From: Candidatus Dormiibacterota bacterium
Lineage (GTDB): Bacteria > Chloroflexota > Dormibacteria > Aeolococcales > Aeolococcaceae
Assembly: GCA_019234035.1 (NCBI GenBank)
Contig: JAFALX010000285.1
Coordinates: 1 to 7,323, forward strand
Direction of reading: 5' to 3'
DNA: 7,323 nucleotides
Shown here: piece after piece, positions 1 through 5,807 of the stretch
How positions within the stretch are numbered: the first letter of the stretch is position 1
Layout: the number at the start of each line of letters is the position of its first letter
Made by a program: the position numbers and the translations under genes
Notes under the pieces: generated by a model
The model's input: the letters and a program-made list of their open reading frames with translations, nothing else
The model's database searches: none
What the model was told of the DNA's origin: nothing

Positions 1-1162
1 GACCGCTGATCTTGTGCTCGAGGGAGGAGGCGTCAAAGGAATCGCACACCTCGGCGCGCTCACCGAACTGGAGAACGAGGGGTACTCGTTCCAACGCGTC
101 GCCGGGACATCTGCGGGCGCGATCGCGGGCGCCCTCACTGCTGCGTGCATGCAGAACGGGCGCCGCATCAGCGACGTCACACCGATGCTGTTCTCGGAGA
201 GTACACCCGCATCCATCGACTACAGCAGGGTGCCAGACGCGGTGCGCCTTCCTGTTCCCGACGGCATGCGCATCCCTGTTATCGATGAACCGATCGGAGC
301 CGTGCGCATCGCCGCGAGCTACGGCGCGAATCCGGGCAAGTATCTGCGCGGCTGGATCCAGGCACAGCTTCGCACGCTTGGGGTGACGACGTTTGGTGAT
401 CTGAAGCTGACCGGTGATGCGTGGGCGCACCTGCCGGAGAACCAGCGCTACCGGTTGGTCGTCGTCGCCACCGACGTGTCGCGTGGCAGCCTCGTGCGCC
501 TCCCGTGGGATTACCAGGACGTGTACGGTCTCAACCCCGATGAGCAGCTCGTCGCCGACGCGGTGCGGGCATCGGTGTCGATTCCATTCTTCTTCGAGCC
601 GGTGAAGCTGCCCTGGGGTGATCACAGCGGCAACGTGTCGTACCTCGTCGACGGCGGGGTGTGCTCGGATTTCCCGGTCGAGATATTCGGCCGAGTCGAC
701 GGGGTCGCACCGCGCTGGCCGACGTTCGGCGTCAAGCTGGCAGTTCGTTCCGAGGCGAAGCGCCTCGTCAACGAGGTGTCGAGCGCCGCGACGTTCGCCA
801 CCGCGCTGCTGGAAACCGCTAGCAACGGTAACGATCAAGTGCACCTCGCAGATCCGTGCGTGATCGATCGAACCATCTTCATCGACACCTCGGCAGTCGG
901 TGCTGCGGACTTCGACCTTCATCCTGCGCAGCAGCAACTGCTCTACGCCAGCGGGCAGCACGGTGCGGAAGCCTTCCTCCGTGGGTGGGACTGGAAGCGG
1001 TATCAGGCGCAGTGCGGCGCTGACGCAGAGCAGATGAACCTTGCACGCGCGGCCCGCGGCGAGCGGCTGGATCGCGCACTCATCGGCAAGCGCGTCAGCA
1101 CGACTCGCCCGGCACGCGCGGAGCGGGCCGAAGCCGCACGGATCCCCGAACCGGTGCACTGA
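1..1162 (+). CDS. Patatin-like phospholipase, 5' end cut by the window edge
   Basis: Predicted serine lipid acyl hydrolase of the patatin family, using a Ser-Asp dyad. The frame is open to the left edge and reads T-A-D-L-V-L-E-G-G-G-V-K-G. The GTG at 14 is therefore probably an internal Val, and the true start may be a codon whose last base is position 1. Counting from that Val as residue 1, the oxyanion-hole loop GGGVKG is at 4-9, the nucleophile elbow GTSAG at 31-35 (Ser33), and the catalytic Asp in DGG at 213. The 180-residue gap between Ser and Asp suits the family. The last 50 or so residues are Arg/Ala-rich, look unstructured and lie outside the catalytic fold. No signal peptide or membrane helix is visible, so it is probably cytosolic. 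A strong hairpin follows the stop. Substrate is unknown. No nucleotidyltransferase partner is visible, so there is no basis for a defence (CBASS effector) role. Confidence 0.9.
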   Translation, partial: TADLVLEGGGVKGIAHLGALTELENEGYSFQRVAGTSAGAIAGALTAACMQNGRRISDVTPMLFSESTPASIDYSRVPDAVRLPVPDGMRIPVIDEPIGAVRIAASYGANPGKYLRGWIQAQLRTLGVTTFGDLKLTGDAWAHLPENQRYRLVVVATDVSRGSLVRLPWDYQDVYGLNPDEQLVADAVRASVSIPFFFEPVKLPWGDHSGNVSYLVDGGVCSDFPVEIFGRVDGVAPRWPTFGVKLAVRSEAKRLVNEVSSAATFATALLETASNGNDQVHLADPCVIDRTIFIDTSAVGAADFDLHPAQQQLLYASGQHGAEAFLRGWDWKRYQAQCGADAEQMNLARAARGERLDRALIGKRVSTTRPARAERAEAARIPEPVH

Positions 1163-1177
1163 TCCTGACGGATACGT

Positions 1178-1212
1178 AGACCACCGCCGCGCGGCGCGGC
1201 GGTGGTCTTCGT
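1178..1212 (+). terminator. GC-rich hairpin terminator after the patatin gene
   Basis: A perfect 13-bp inverted repeat, AGACCACCGCCGC (1178-1190) against GCGGCGGTGGTCT (1196-1208), encloses a 5-nt loop. It begins 15 nt after the patatin stop and is followed by TTCGT rather than a long T run. Strong GC stems with weak U tracts are common as terminators in high-GC bacteria. The symmetric stem could also work for transcription from the other side. Confidence 0.75.
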
Positions 1213-1253
1213 ATGGAAAGCCGACTCCGCTGGGCGTAGGCATCACCTGCGTC

Positions 1254-1457
1254 GTGCAGGTCGACTTCGCTCCTGACAGACGCCTCGATCCCTTCGACAG
1301 CCTCTGGTTGGTACGGCGGCCGGTCCGCGAGTCCAGTACGTTGATGAAGGCCGCGGCCCCGCCGTCGTGATGCTCCACGGCAACCCCACCTGGGGCTTCC
1401 TGTACCGCCACGTCATCGTAGGTGCGCGATCGCTTTCGTTGTGTGGCTGTGGACTTC
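1254..1457 (+). pseudogene. Haloalkane dehalogenase-like alpha/beta hydrolase, N-terminal remnant with two frame changes
   Basis: Three consecutive pieces match the N-terminus of haloalkane-dehalogenase-like hydrolases in the right order. (1) Around 1254-1313 the frame gives V-D-F-A-P-D-R-R-L-D-P-F-D-S-L-W-L, like the family start 'FTPDP.LYPFESRW'. (2) From about 1319 to 1420, in another frame, come G-P-R-V-Q-Y-V-D-E-G and then HGNPTWGFLYRHVI, the oxyanion-hole signature HGNPTW of the family. (3) From 1422 to 1457, back in the first frame, comes V-R-D-R-F-R-C-V-A-V-D-F. The match then stops, with TAA soon after. The nucleophile elbow, cap domain and catalytic Asp/His are all missing. With two compensating shifts and loss of roughly the last three quarters, the gene cannot make an active enzyme. 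Identity rests on remembered family motifs, not on an alignment. Confidence 0.75.
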
Positions 1458-1502
1458 ACGCAGCTGTTCCTCTTGTCGAGGAGGTAAATCTACCGAGCGG
1501 GG

Positions 1503-1907
1503 TCAAGAGCCACCCGGTGACATTACCTCGCAGCCGGCGAGCAGTACCCCGTAGTTCTCCCGTTCTGCGTTTACACCCTCAGCGACAACAACGACGGCCT
1601 TCCCTGATTTCACCGCGCTCCCAGCGTTTGCGGCGCATTTCACGCCTGGCGAAAGCGTGACAGTGGTCATGCCACCACTGACGCTCACCTCCACGGCCGT
1701 GCCGTGGACTACCAGGGTGGTCTCGTTGTAGGCGGAGTAAAACTCATCCGCTCCCATGGCCGTCGATAGCTGCGCTGGGGTTACGTCCACAACATGCAGG
1801 CCGCCCAGCGCGCTCCGGGTGCCAAGCCAGAACAATATGGCGGCCGCAGCCGCCACCACTGCGACCAACCCCACGATCCCGAGGGTGATCCATATCCGGC
1901 GGTGCAT
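1503..1907 (-). CDS. Small membrane-anchored protein, possibly with a tRNA_anti-like OB fold
   Basis: A 134-aa protein. Residues 1-4 are short and basic (MHRR), residues 5-29 form one hydrophobic helix, and the rest should lie outside the membrane. The outer part (about 40-134) is rich in beta-forming Val/Thr stretches: 'TLVVHGTAVEV', 'MTTVTLSPGVKC', 'SGKAVVVVAEGV', ending 'YGVLLAGCEV'. This order, with Cys at 91 and 126, resembles the tRNA_anti-like OB-fold family of small bacterial envelope proteins (N-E/N... V-x-G-x-V ... L-x-x-C). The fold call is by eye and the function is unknown. The two Cys could form a disulfide outside the cell. The ATG at 1905-1907 has no clear Shine-Dalgarno sequence. 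The gene runs opposite to the patatin and sits on the probable chromosomal side of the tRNA scar. Confidence 0.65.
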   Translation of the reverse strand: MHRRIWITLGIVGLVAVVAAAAAILFWLGTRSALGGLHVVDVTPAQLSTAMGADEFYSAYNETTLVVHGTAVEVSVSGGMTTVTLSPGVKCAANAGSAVKSGKAVVVVAEGVNAERENYGVLLAGCEVMSPGGS

Positions 1908-2210
1908 GGCGTCGGAACGTCGCGGGCGGAGGGAGGGTTACGAGGTCAGCGAGTGACCGTTGCTGACGGGCTAGTTCCGTTGTCCGCCGCTTGGTATGAC
2001 GACGTTCAGCGTATGCATTCCGGCTCCGCGGATGAAGTAAGGGCCGCCTTAGTAAGTCCCCGTGTACGCTTGGCTGTCGAGCATCGTCCTCCCGCCAAAT
2101 GAATGGCAACGGTGCCGCCGCTGTCCCCGGGTACCGCAACCTCAACCGTCCGCGTCACACCGCCTAACGCGGCGAAGGCTCTCATCGGGAGCCCCAACTA
2201 ACTGTCAATG
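1908..2210. other. About 300 bp without a convincing gene
   Basis: This stretch lies between the membrane protein start and the tRNA scar. Short open frames exist on both strands, but none has a convincing start signal or a recognisable protein. The best is a 63-codon minus-strand frame (2006-2197) that opens with TTG. A short inverted repeat, GTCAGC (1945-1950) with GCTGAC (1962-1967), is the only structure I see. The promoter of the minus-strand gene at 1503-1907 should be in here, but no clear -35/-10 pair stands out. Confidence 0.5.
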
Positions 2211-2252
2211 AGGCCCCGACAGGAATCGAACCTGCGACACAAGGTTTAGGAA
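2211..2252 (-). tRNA. 3' half of tRNA-Arg(CCU): probable att core left by integration
   Basis: On the minus strand these 42 nt fill tRNA positions 32-73 without a gap. The anticodon loop is TTCCTAA (2252-2246) with anticodon CCT at 2250-2248 and T33 and A37 present. Then come stem ACCTT, variable loop GTGTC, T stem GCAGG/CCTGT with loop TTCGATT, acceptor strand CGGGGCC, and T at position 73. The sequence to the 5' side (plus 2253 onward) does not pair with the anticodon stem and has no D arm, so this is a fragment and not a working gene. Fragments running from the anticodon loop to the 3' end are the classic identity segment of tyrosine-integrase att sites, and an integrase starts 128 bp away. 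T at the discriminator is unusual and may mark the edge of the conserved core. Confidence 0.8.
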
Positions 2253-2324
2253 GTCGTATTTGAGGCGTTTCGCCGGGCAGATTGTATTGCAGGGAGGCCG
2301 TTTTGCCGGACCACGGCCGTCGCG

Positions 2325-2359
2325 ATAAGGGGTAGTATAAGGGGTAGAAATCCACCCCT
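2325..2359. repeat. Tandem 11-bp direct repeat plus hairpin in front of the integrase
   Basis: ATAAGGGGTAG occurs at 2325-2335 and again at 2337-2347, a 12-bp period. The second AGGGGT (2340-2345) can pair with ACCCCT at 2354-2359 to form a 6-bp hairpin with an 8-nt loop. This ends just before the integrase Shine-Dalgarno (AGGAGG, 2361-2366). Repeats between an att core and int are typical places for integrase arm-type or excisionase binding sites. The TA-rich part (TAGTAT, TATAAG) could also hold the int -10 element. Both roles are inferred. Confidence 0.5.
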
Positions 2360-2379
2360 GAGGAGGCTGGCGGGCTGGC

Positions 2380-3771
2380 ATGGCGAGGCAACGAGGTCGA
2401 CGGGGAAGCATCGTGGTTACTCGTCGTGCTGATGGAGTGTACGCAGCGAAATGGACACGGCTGCGCTCTCAGGGCGGTGATGGCGCGCGCATCTCAAGTT
2501 ACGGACGCTCAGCGTCTGCCGCAATCAGCGCCGCCGAGCAGGCACGTAGCGCGTGGCTCCAGCGGTCGAGTGATGTGCCGACGACGCGCGACCAGCGTCA
2601 GCTCACCGTTGGACTGTGGGTCGAGCGGTGGTGGACGATCGAAGGCGCGCACCCGCGGCGATGGCGTCCCAGCACCGAGGCGCGGGCGCGCACGCTGCTC
2701 CATGGCGCCGACGAGGCGATGCCGGAGTTCTTCCGACTGCGGCTGGCGGAGGTGGCGCCAGCACACGTGAGCACGCTGCTCGCGCGGGTTATGGAGCGCA
2801 AGAAATGGAGCGCGCGCACTGCGAGGCATCTGCGGTCGGTTGTGCGGACCGCCCTTAACGACGCGCTCGCTGCCGGCGTGATGCGCCAGGCAAACCCGGC
2901 GGGACAGGGAACCGTGTTGCTCCCACCGCTCAAGCAGCAACAGCTGGCGATCCTCGAAGGTGAGGCGCGCGAAGCGTTCCTGAAGGAGTGCCTGCGCACC
3001 GAGCGTCGCACTCCGGTGCACCCGCTGGGCGACCTGTTTGCGCTCTCACTCTTGCTTGGCTGGCGACCGGGCGAGGCGCGAGCGCTGCGTTGGTCGTCTG
3101 TGAATCCCCGAGCGAAGACGGTGACGATCGAGCGCACAGTGACACTCGCGAAGCCGGGGGCGAAGCGCCGGCTCGGAACCGGGCCGACCAAGAGCGCGGC
3201 ATCGAAGCGGACACTGCTGGTTAGTGATCAGGCGATGCGCATCTTCGTGCCCCGCGCGAGGCGTCACGGCATCAGCGAGAAGCAGCTCGACATGTGGGCG
3301 AACGACGTGTCGAGCCTGGGCGGCGAGCCGCTGGTTGAGACGCTTGGGGAGACGTGGGTAGTCGAGCCGCTCGTGTGGCCGTCCGAGCAACACCCACGTG
3401 CGCCGGTTGAGCACACCGTGGTGCAAAAGGCGCTGGAGCGCGTGCTGAACAGCGCACCGGGGTCGTCGCTCGACCGCTGGCGCTGTGCTGACATGCGCAG
3501 TCCCGGAGCGACCCAGGCGGTGCGGAACCGCGCCGCTCGGCAGCGCTTCGAGGGGGAGGAGTGCGAGCGATGTGCCACGACGCATCTGAGGCTGACGCCC
3601 GTCATGCTGCGGCACTCCGCGGTGAGCTGGTGGATCGCCAATGGGATCTCGACGGTGAGTGCGGCGAAACGAGCAGGGCATTCGAGTGTTGAGATGGTGC
3701 AGCGCGTCTACGGGCATGGCTCTGAAAGTGAGGCGCGGCGAATCACGGCGTTGGACGCGAAGGAGCTGTAG
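2380..3771 (+). CDS. Tyrosine recombinase (site-specific integrase)
   Basis: A 463-aa integrase for site-specific integration and excision by cutting at an att core, here presumably tRNA-Arg(CCU). Residues about 8-65 look like an arm-binding N-domain, 74-170 a helical core-binding domain, and 215-450 the catalytic domain. Catalytic residues: Arg229 (GWRPGEARAL), Lys271 (TKSAASKRT), Arg411 (box II, TPVMLRH), His434 (AGHSS) and nucleophile Tyr444 (VYGH). The usual His three residues before Arg411 is Val408. Between the Lys and box II there is a long extra segment with Cys369 and a C-x-x-C pair (Cys395/Cys398), which could bind zinc. The ATG at 2380 is the only start after an in-frame TGA at 2359. 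AGGAGG lies 13 nt upstream, a little far, which may lower translation. The gene reads away from the att scar and converges with hipA. Confidence 0.92.
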   Translation: MARQRGRRGSIVVTRRADGVYAAKWTRLRSQGGDGARISSYGRSASAAISAAEQARSAWLQRSSDVPTTRDQRQLTVGLWVERWWTIEGAHPRRWRPSTEARARTLLHGADEAMPEFFRLRLAEVAPAHVSTLLARVMERKKWSARTARHLRSVVRTALNDALAAGVMRQANPAGQGTVLLPPLKQQQLAILEGEAREAFLKECLRTERRTPVHPLGDLFALSLLLGWRPGEARALRWSSVNPRAKTVTIERTVTLAKPGAKRRLGTGPTKSAASKRTLLVSDQAMRIFVPRARRHGISEKQLDMWANDVSSLGGEPLVETLGETWVVEPLVWPSEQHPRAPVEHTVVQKALERVLNSAPGSSLDRWRCADMRSPGATQAVRNRAARQRFEGEECERCATTHLRLTPVMLRHSAVSWWIANGISTVSAAKRAGHSSVEMVQRVYGHGSESEARRITALDAKEL

Positions 3772-3893
3772 GACTCTGGCCAACTGATGCGGCCGGCTTT
3801 GGACGCGCTCGTGAGACCGGTTGGCGTGCTCCCAGGTATAGCCAACGGCCAGGTTCGAACCTTGGCCCATCCATGTCAGCTTCTCTCGTCGCG
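3772..3893. other. Convergent int-hipA gap with inverted repeats and a tRNA T-arm-like palindrome
   Basis: This 122-bp gap separates the stop codons of int (+) and hipA (-). It holds GTTGGC (3820-3825) pairing with GCCAAC (3841-3846) across a 15-nt loop. It also holds a 7-bp stem, GGCCAGG (3847-3853) with CTTGGCC (3861-3867), around the loop TTCGAAC. The second hairpin reads like a tRNA T arm followed by an acceptor-like CCCATCC plus A (3866-3873), but no tRNA 5' half can be found. One or both hairpins may act as a two-way terminator between the convergent genes, though neither has a T run. Confidence 0.45.
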
Positions 3894-5117
3894 TCATAAG
3901 CGTGCTCGCTGTTGTTGCACCAGTTGCACAATGTCCGGCGGCGCGTCGGGTGTCTGATCGCGCGCCTGCTGTACCGCACCCGGCATCCGATCGAGGAAAT
4001 CATTGGCGACTTCGGCAGCGTGCTGTCTATCCATGCCCCAGCGCACGGCTTCATTGATGACTCGCTCGCGTGTCACGCGGTCTATTCGCTGCACGGAGTC
4101 AATAGACATCGCCAGATGATCCTGCCCGTACGGCAGCGTGGAGATGAGGTCGTACAGTGGGCTGAGTTCGAGCTCGCCACTTTCGTGGTGCAGGAGCGAG
4201 AAGTTCTTCGCATGGGCATCGCCATTACCAATCGCTACGTTGCACAAGGTCGCGCGCAAGAGGTCGTCCAGAGCACGGCGTTTGCTGACAGCCGTTTGCA
4301 CGATACCCGCCACATCTCGCAGCGACGGGCCACCATCCTCTTCGTATTTCCTCTCTGGGGGCGTTCCAGTTGCTTGGCAGAAGTCTTCCTGATGGATGCG
4401 CTGAATGGTGCCGTCAGCATGCACCCGCCTGTCGAACCGCTCGACCACCAGTACGCGCCGCGTCGCAAAGGTCTTCGTCGCGACGTCGGCGACTGCCAGC
4501 CCGAGATGGCGTGCAACGCGCATGCACAACGCTTCGTTATCGACGCTGTGCGGATACTCGCGCACCTCTGGCTTGAGAATATGTGTCGAGGGAGTTCCAT
4601 CGACCGGGCGTCCCCATCGGCCGTCGGGCAGCCGGGTGAGCAGGAGCTTTTCCTGGACCCCCGCCAGCGACAGCCGGACTCGACCGCTGATCCCGAGGGG
4701 CGCGCTTCGGAGATTGGCAATTAGGTCAGCGACCTGCGCCTCGGTGAGTGGCTCAGCAGTCAGGGCCGAGGGAGGCGGAGGCGCCGGTTCGTCGGCGGGC
4801 TGGATCACCAGTGCGCCGGCGCAGTCCTTGCCGAGAGCCGCGATGAGGCCGAAGGTGTCGTCGCTCGAGACCCGCACGTCCAGCGCCGACGCTCGCCGGC
4901 TCTCCCCTTCGGGCAGCAGTCCATCGAGGAACGCGCGTGTCACTCCATGCGGGTACCGCTCGGGGCGGAGCGGCAGGGCCAGGCTCAGCAGGGGTACGCC
5001 CAGCGGGTACCGCTCCAGTGCGTCTGCCGAATACGTGAGGCGGAGGCGTCGACGCTGGTCCTGCTCGACGATCGCGGCCTGCGTTCCATAGAGCCAGACC
5101 GCAAGCACTTCGGCCAT
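3894..5117 (-). CDS. hipA: HipA-family Ser/Thr kinase toxin
   Basis: A 407-aa HipA-like kinase. In E. coli, HipA phosphorylates glutamyl-tRNA synthetase and causes growth arrest and persistence; the target here is not known. The N-domain (about 1-110) has 'LSLALPLR' and 'FLDGLLPEG'. The kinase core follows: loop R-L-S-L-A-G-V-Q-E-K with Ser150 (the same number as the regulatory autophosphorylated Ser of E. coli HipA), 'THILKPE' with Lys182, 'VVERFDR', 'HQEDFCQATG', catalytic 'GNGDAHAKN' with Asp300 and Asn305, and metal-binding 'LYDL' with Asp323. The 23-residue spacing of the two Asp equals that of E. coli D309/D332. All key residues are present, so it should be active. Its ATG directly follows the hipB TAG, so the two are probably translationally coupled; a GAGAGG stretch about 11 nt upstream can serve as the ribosome site. 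Confidence 0.93.
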   Translation of the reverse strand: MAEVLAVWLYGTQAAIVEQDQRRRLRLTYSADALERYPLGVPLLSLALPLRPERYPHGVTRAFLDGLLPEGESRRASALDVRVSSDDTFGLIAALGKDCAGALVIQPADEPAPPPPSALTAEPLTEAQVADLIANLRSAPLGISGRVRLSLAGVQEKLLLTRLPDGRWGRPVDGTPSTHILKPEVREYPHSVDNEALCMRVARHLGLAVADVATKTFATRRVLVVERFDRRVHADGTIQRIHQEDFCQATGTPPERKYEEDGGPSLRDVAGIVQTAVSKRRALDDLLRATLCNVAIGNGDAHAKNFSLLHHESGELELSPLYDLISTLPYGQDHLAMSIDSVQRIDRVTRERVINEAVRWGMDRQHAAEVANDFLDRMPGAVQQARDQTPDAPPDIVQLVQQQRARL

Positions 5118-5369
5118 CTACCAGTTCGCCTCTCCGAGGCTCATCCGCACGCCGAGCTCCTTCAGGATCCGCAGCAGTCGCTTCACTTGCTCGGTCTCGC
5201 GGCCGTTCTCGAGGGCAGACAGGTACGAGCGGTGGATGCCGGCGAGTCGAGCGAGTTCGGCCTGAGAGAGCCCCTGCTGCTCGCGGTAGTGTCTGATGGC
5301 TGCGCCGAGCGAGCCCGCGGTATAGATGCGGAACTCCCCATGGGTCGGGGCGGGTTCAGATGTCGACAT
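5118..5369 (-). CDS. hipB: HipB-like XRE-family antitoxin and autorepressor
   Basis: An 83-aa DNA-binding protein. An Xre-type helix-turn-helix covers about residues 20-72, with the core GLSQAELARLAG-IHRSYLSALENGR at 33-57. HipB proteins dimerise, bind HipA to hold it inactive, and repress their own operon. The protein ends in Trp83, reminiscent of the C-terminal Trp of E. coli HipB. An in-frame TAA lies immediately before the ATG (5367-5369), so no longer form is possible. There is no Shine-Dalgarno, and the start codon lies within operator 3 and about 8 nt after a -10 element. Translation from a leaderless or nearly leaderless mRNA is therefore likely, as is common in Actinobacteria. It is the first gene of the hipBA operon, ending in TAG directly against the hipA ATG. 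Confidence 0.9.
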   Translation of the reverse strand: MSTSEPAPTHGEFRIYTAGSLGAAIRHYREQQGLSQAELARLAGIHRSYLSALENGRETEQVKRLLRILKELGVRMSLGEANW

Positions 5370-5432
5370 TTACCGACATCGTACCAATGTCTAGGTTTTC
5401 GGACAAGTGACCATTGTCTGGATTTCCCGACA
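5361..5432. promoter_or_regulatory. Triple HipB-type operator, TGTC-N10-GACA with a 27-bp period
   Basis: Three 18-bp palindromes with TGTC and GACA arms lie at 5361-5378, 5388-5405 and 5415-5432. Each is separated from the next by exactly 9 bp, so the centres are 27 bp apart. On the minus strand they read TGTCGGGAAATCCAGACA, TGTCCGAAAACCTAGACA and TGTCGGTAAATGTCGACA. The first two also share flanking bases (both are followed by wTGGT). The site beside hipB covers the start codon, the middle one covers the -35, and the far one lies upstream, toward the divergent gene. Xre/HipB dimers bind such palindromes (E. coli HipB uses TATCC-N8-GGATA), so HipB autorepression is the natural reading. Confidence 0.8.
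5378..5406 (-). promoter_or_regulatory. hipBA promoter, predicted leaderless
   Basis: On the minus strand, TTGTCC (5406-5401) is separated by exactly 17 bp from TACGAT (5383-5378). The hipB ATG begins 8 nt after the -10 element, so the expected start point is at or within about 2 nt of the start codon. The -35 lies in operator 2, and the -10 runs into operator 3. Repressor bound at either site would block RNA polymerase. Promoter call by eye. Confidence 0.7.
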
Positions 5433-5442
5433 TGGTGAATAT
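5414..5442 (+). promoter_or_regulatory. Possible divergent promoter for the 93-aa gene
   Basis: TTGTCT (5414-5419), 17 bp, then GAATAT (5437-5442) on the plus strand. The -10 is weak because its first base is G. The -35 overlaps the left arm of operator 1, so if it is real HipB would also touch this promoter. It would give a leader of roughly 75 nt. Confidence 0.3.
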
Positions 5443-5525
5443 GCCCTCAAGCGGCTTTTGGTCGCGATCCAGCGCTCCTTTCGCGCGCTCCCGCTGTCAT
5501 GTCCGCCGTAAGAATGGAGGGTGCG

Positions 5526-5807
5526 ATGACCTACGAGCTCTACGACACTGACAGCGGAAACCGGCTCGCCGTGTTTCGGACCGTGGAAGGAGCTCGACGC
5601 TATGTGCTGACAATCGTCCGCAGGCAGGGACGTCAAGCGCTCGAGGGCCTCGCTCTTGGCCAATTCGACGCCAAGACCCAGCGGACCAGGCGTCTTGCCT
5701 CGGGCAGGCGGTTGGCCGGCTGGGCCGCCGGTCCCAAGGTCGCGGCGCCAGCACGCGCCACGACGAGCCCGCGGCGCCCTACCTCGCGTCCGAAACAATT
5801 GGCCTGA
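5526..5807 (+). CDS. Small uncharacterised soluble protein, 93 aa
   Basis: Begins M-T-Y-E-L-Y-D-T-D-S-G-N-R-L. The ATG at 5526 has GGAGG at 5516-5520 with 5-nt spacing and is preferred over an in-frame ATG at 5499, which lacks a ribosome site. Residues 1-67 look folded: a beta hairpin (YELYDTDSGNRLAVF), a helix (EGARRYVLTIVRRQG), then 'ALEGLALGQFDAKTQRTRRLASGRRL'. I recognise this as a type of short hypothetical protein seen in high-GC environmental bacteria ('MTYELYDTESGN..', '..VESLALG..'), with no known function. The last 25 or so residues are Ala/Pro/Arg/Lys-rich and probably disordered. It lies divergent from hipBA. No membrane segment or signal peptide is present. A link to the toxin-antitoxin pair is only positional. 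Confidence 0.72.
   Translation: MTYELYDTDSGNRLAVFRTVEGARRYVLTIVRRQGRQALEGLALGQFDAKTQRTRRLASGRRLAGWAAGPKVAAPARATTSPRRPTSRPKQLA

Noticed and set aside
1..1162. Patatin as a CBASS effector
   Set aside because: No cyclic-nucleotide synthase or accessory gene is visible beside it, and the neighbour is a decayed hydrolase. The left side is outside the window, so it cannot be tested here.
3046..3897. Long minus-strand open frame (283 codons) opposite the integrase
   Set aside because: It is antisense to the catalytic domain of the integrase, which has all family motifs. The translation is His/Arg-rich and matches nothing.
3912..4724. Long plus-strand open frame (270 codons) opposite hipA
   Set aside because: It is antisense to a hipA with intact kinase motifs; no start signal or domain.
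5361..5432. Regular repeats as a short CRISPR array
   Set aside because: The units are 18-bp palindromes with 9-bp gaps and variable centres, far from CRISPR repeat and spacer sizes. They sit exactly on a hipB promoter, which explains them.
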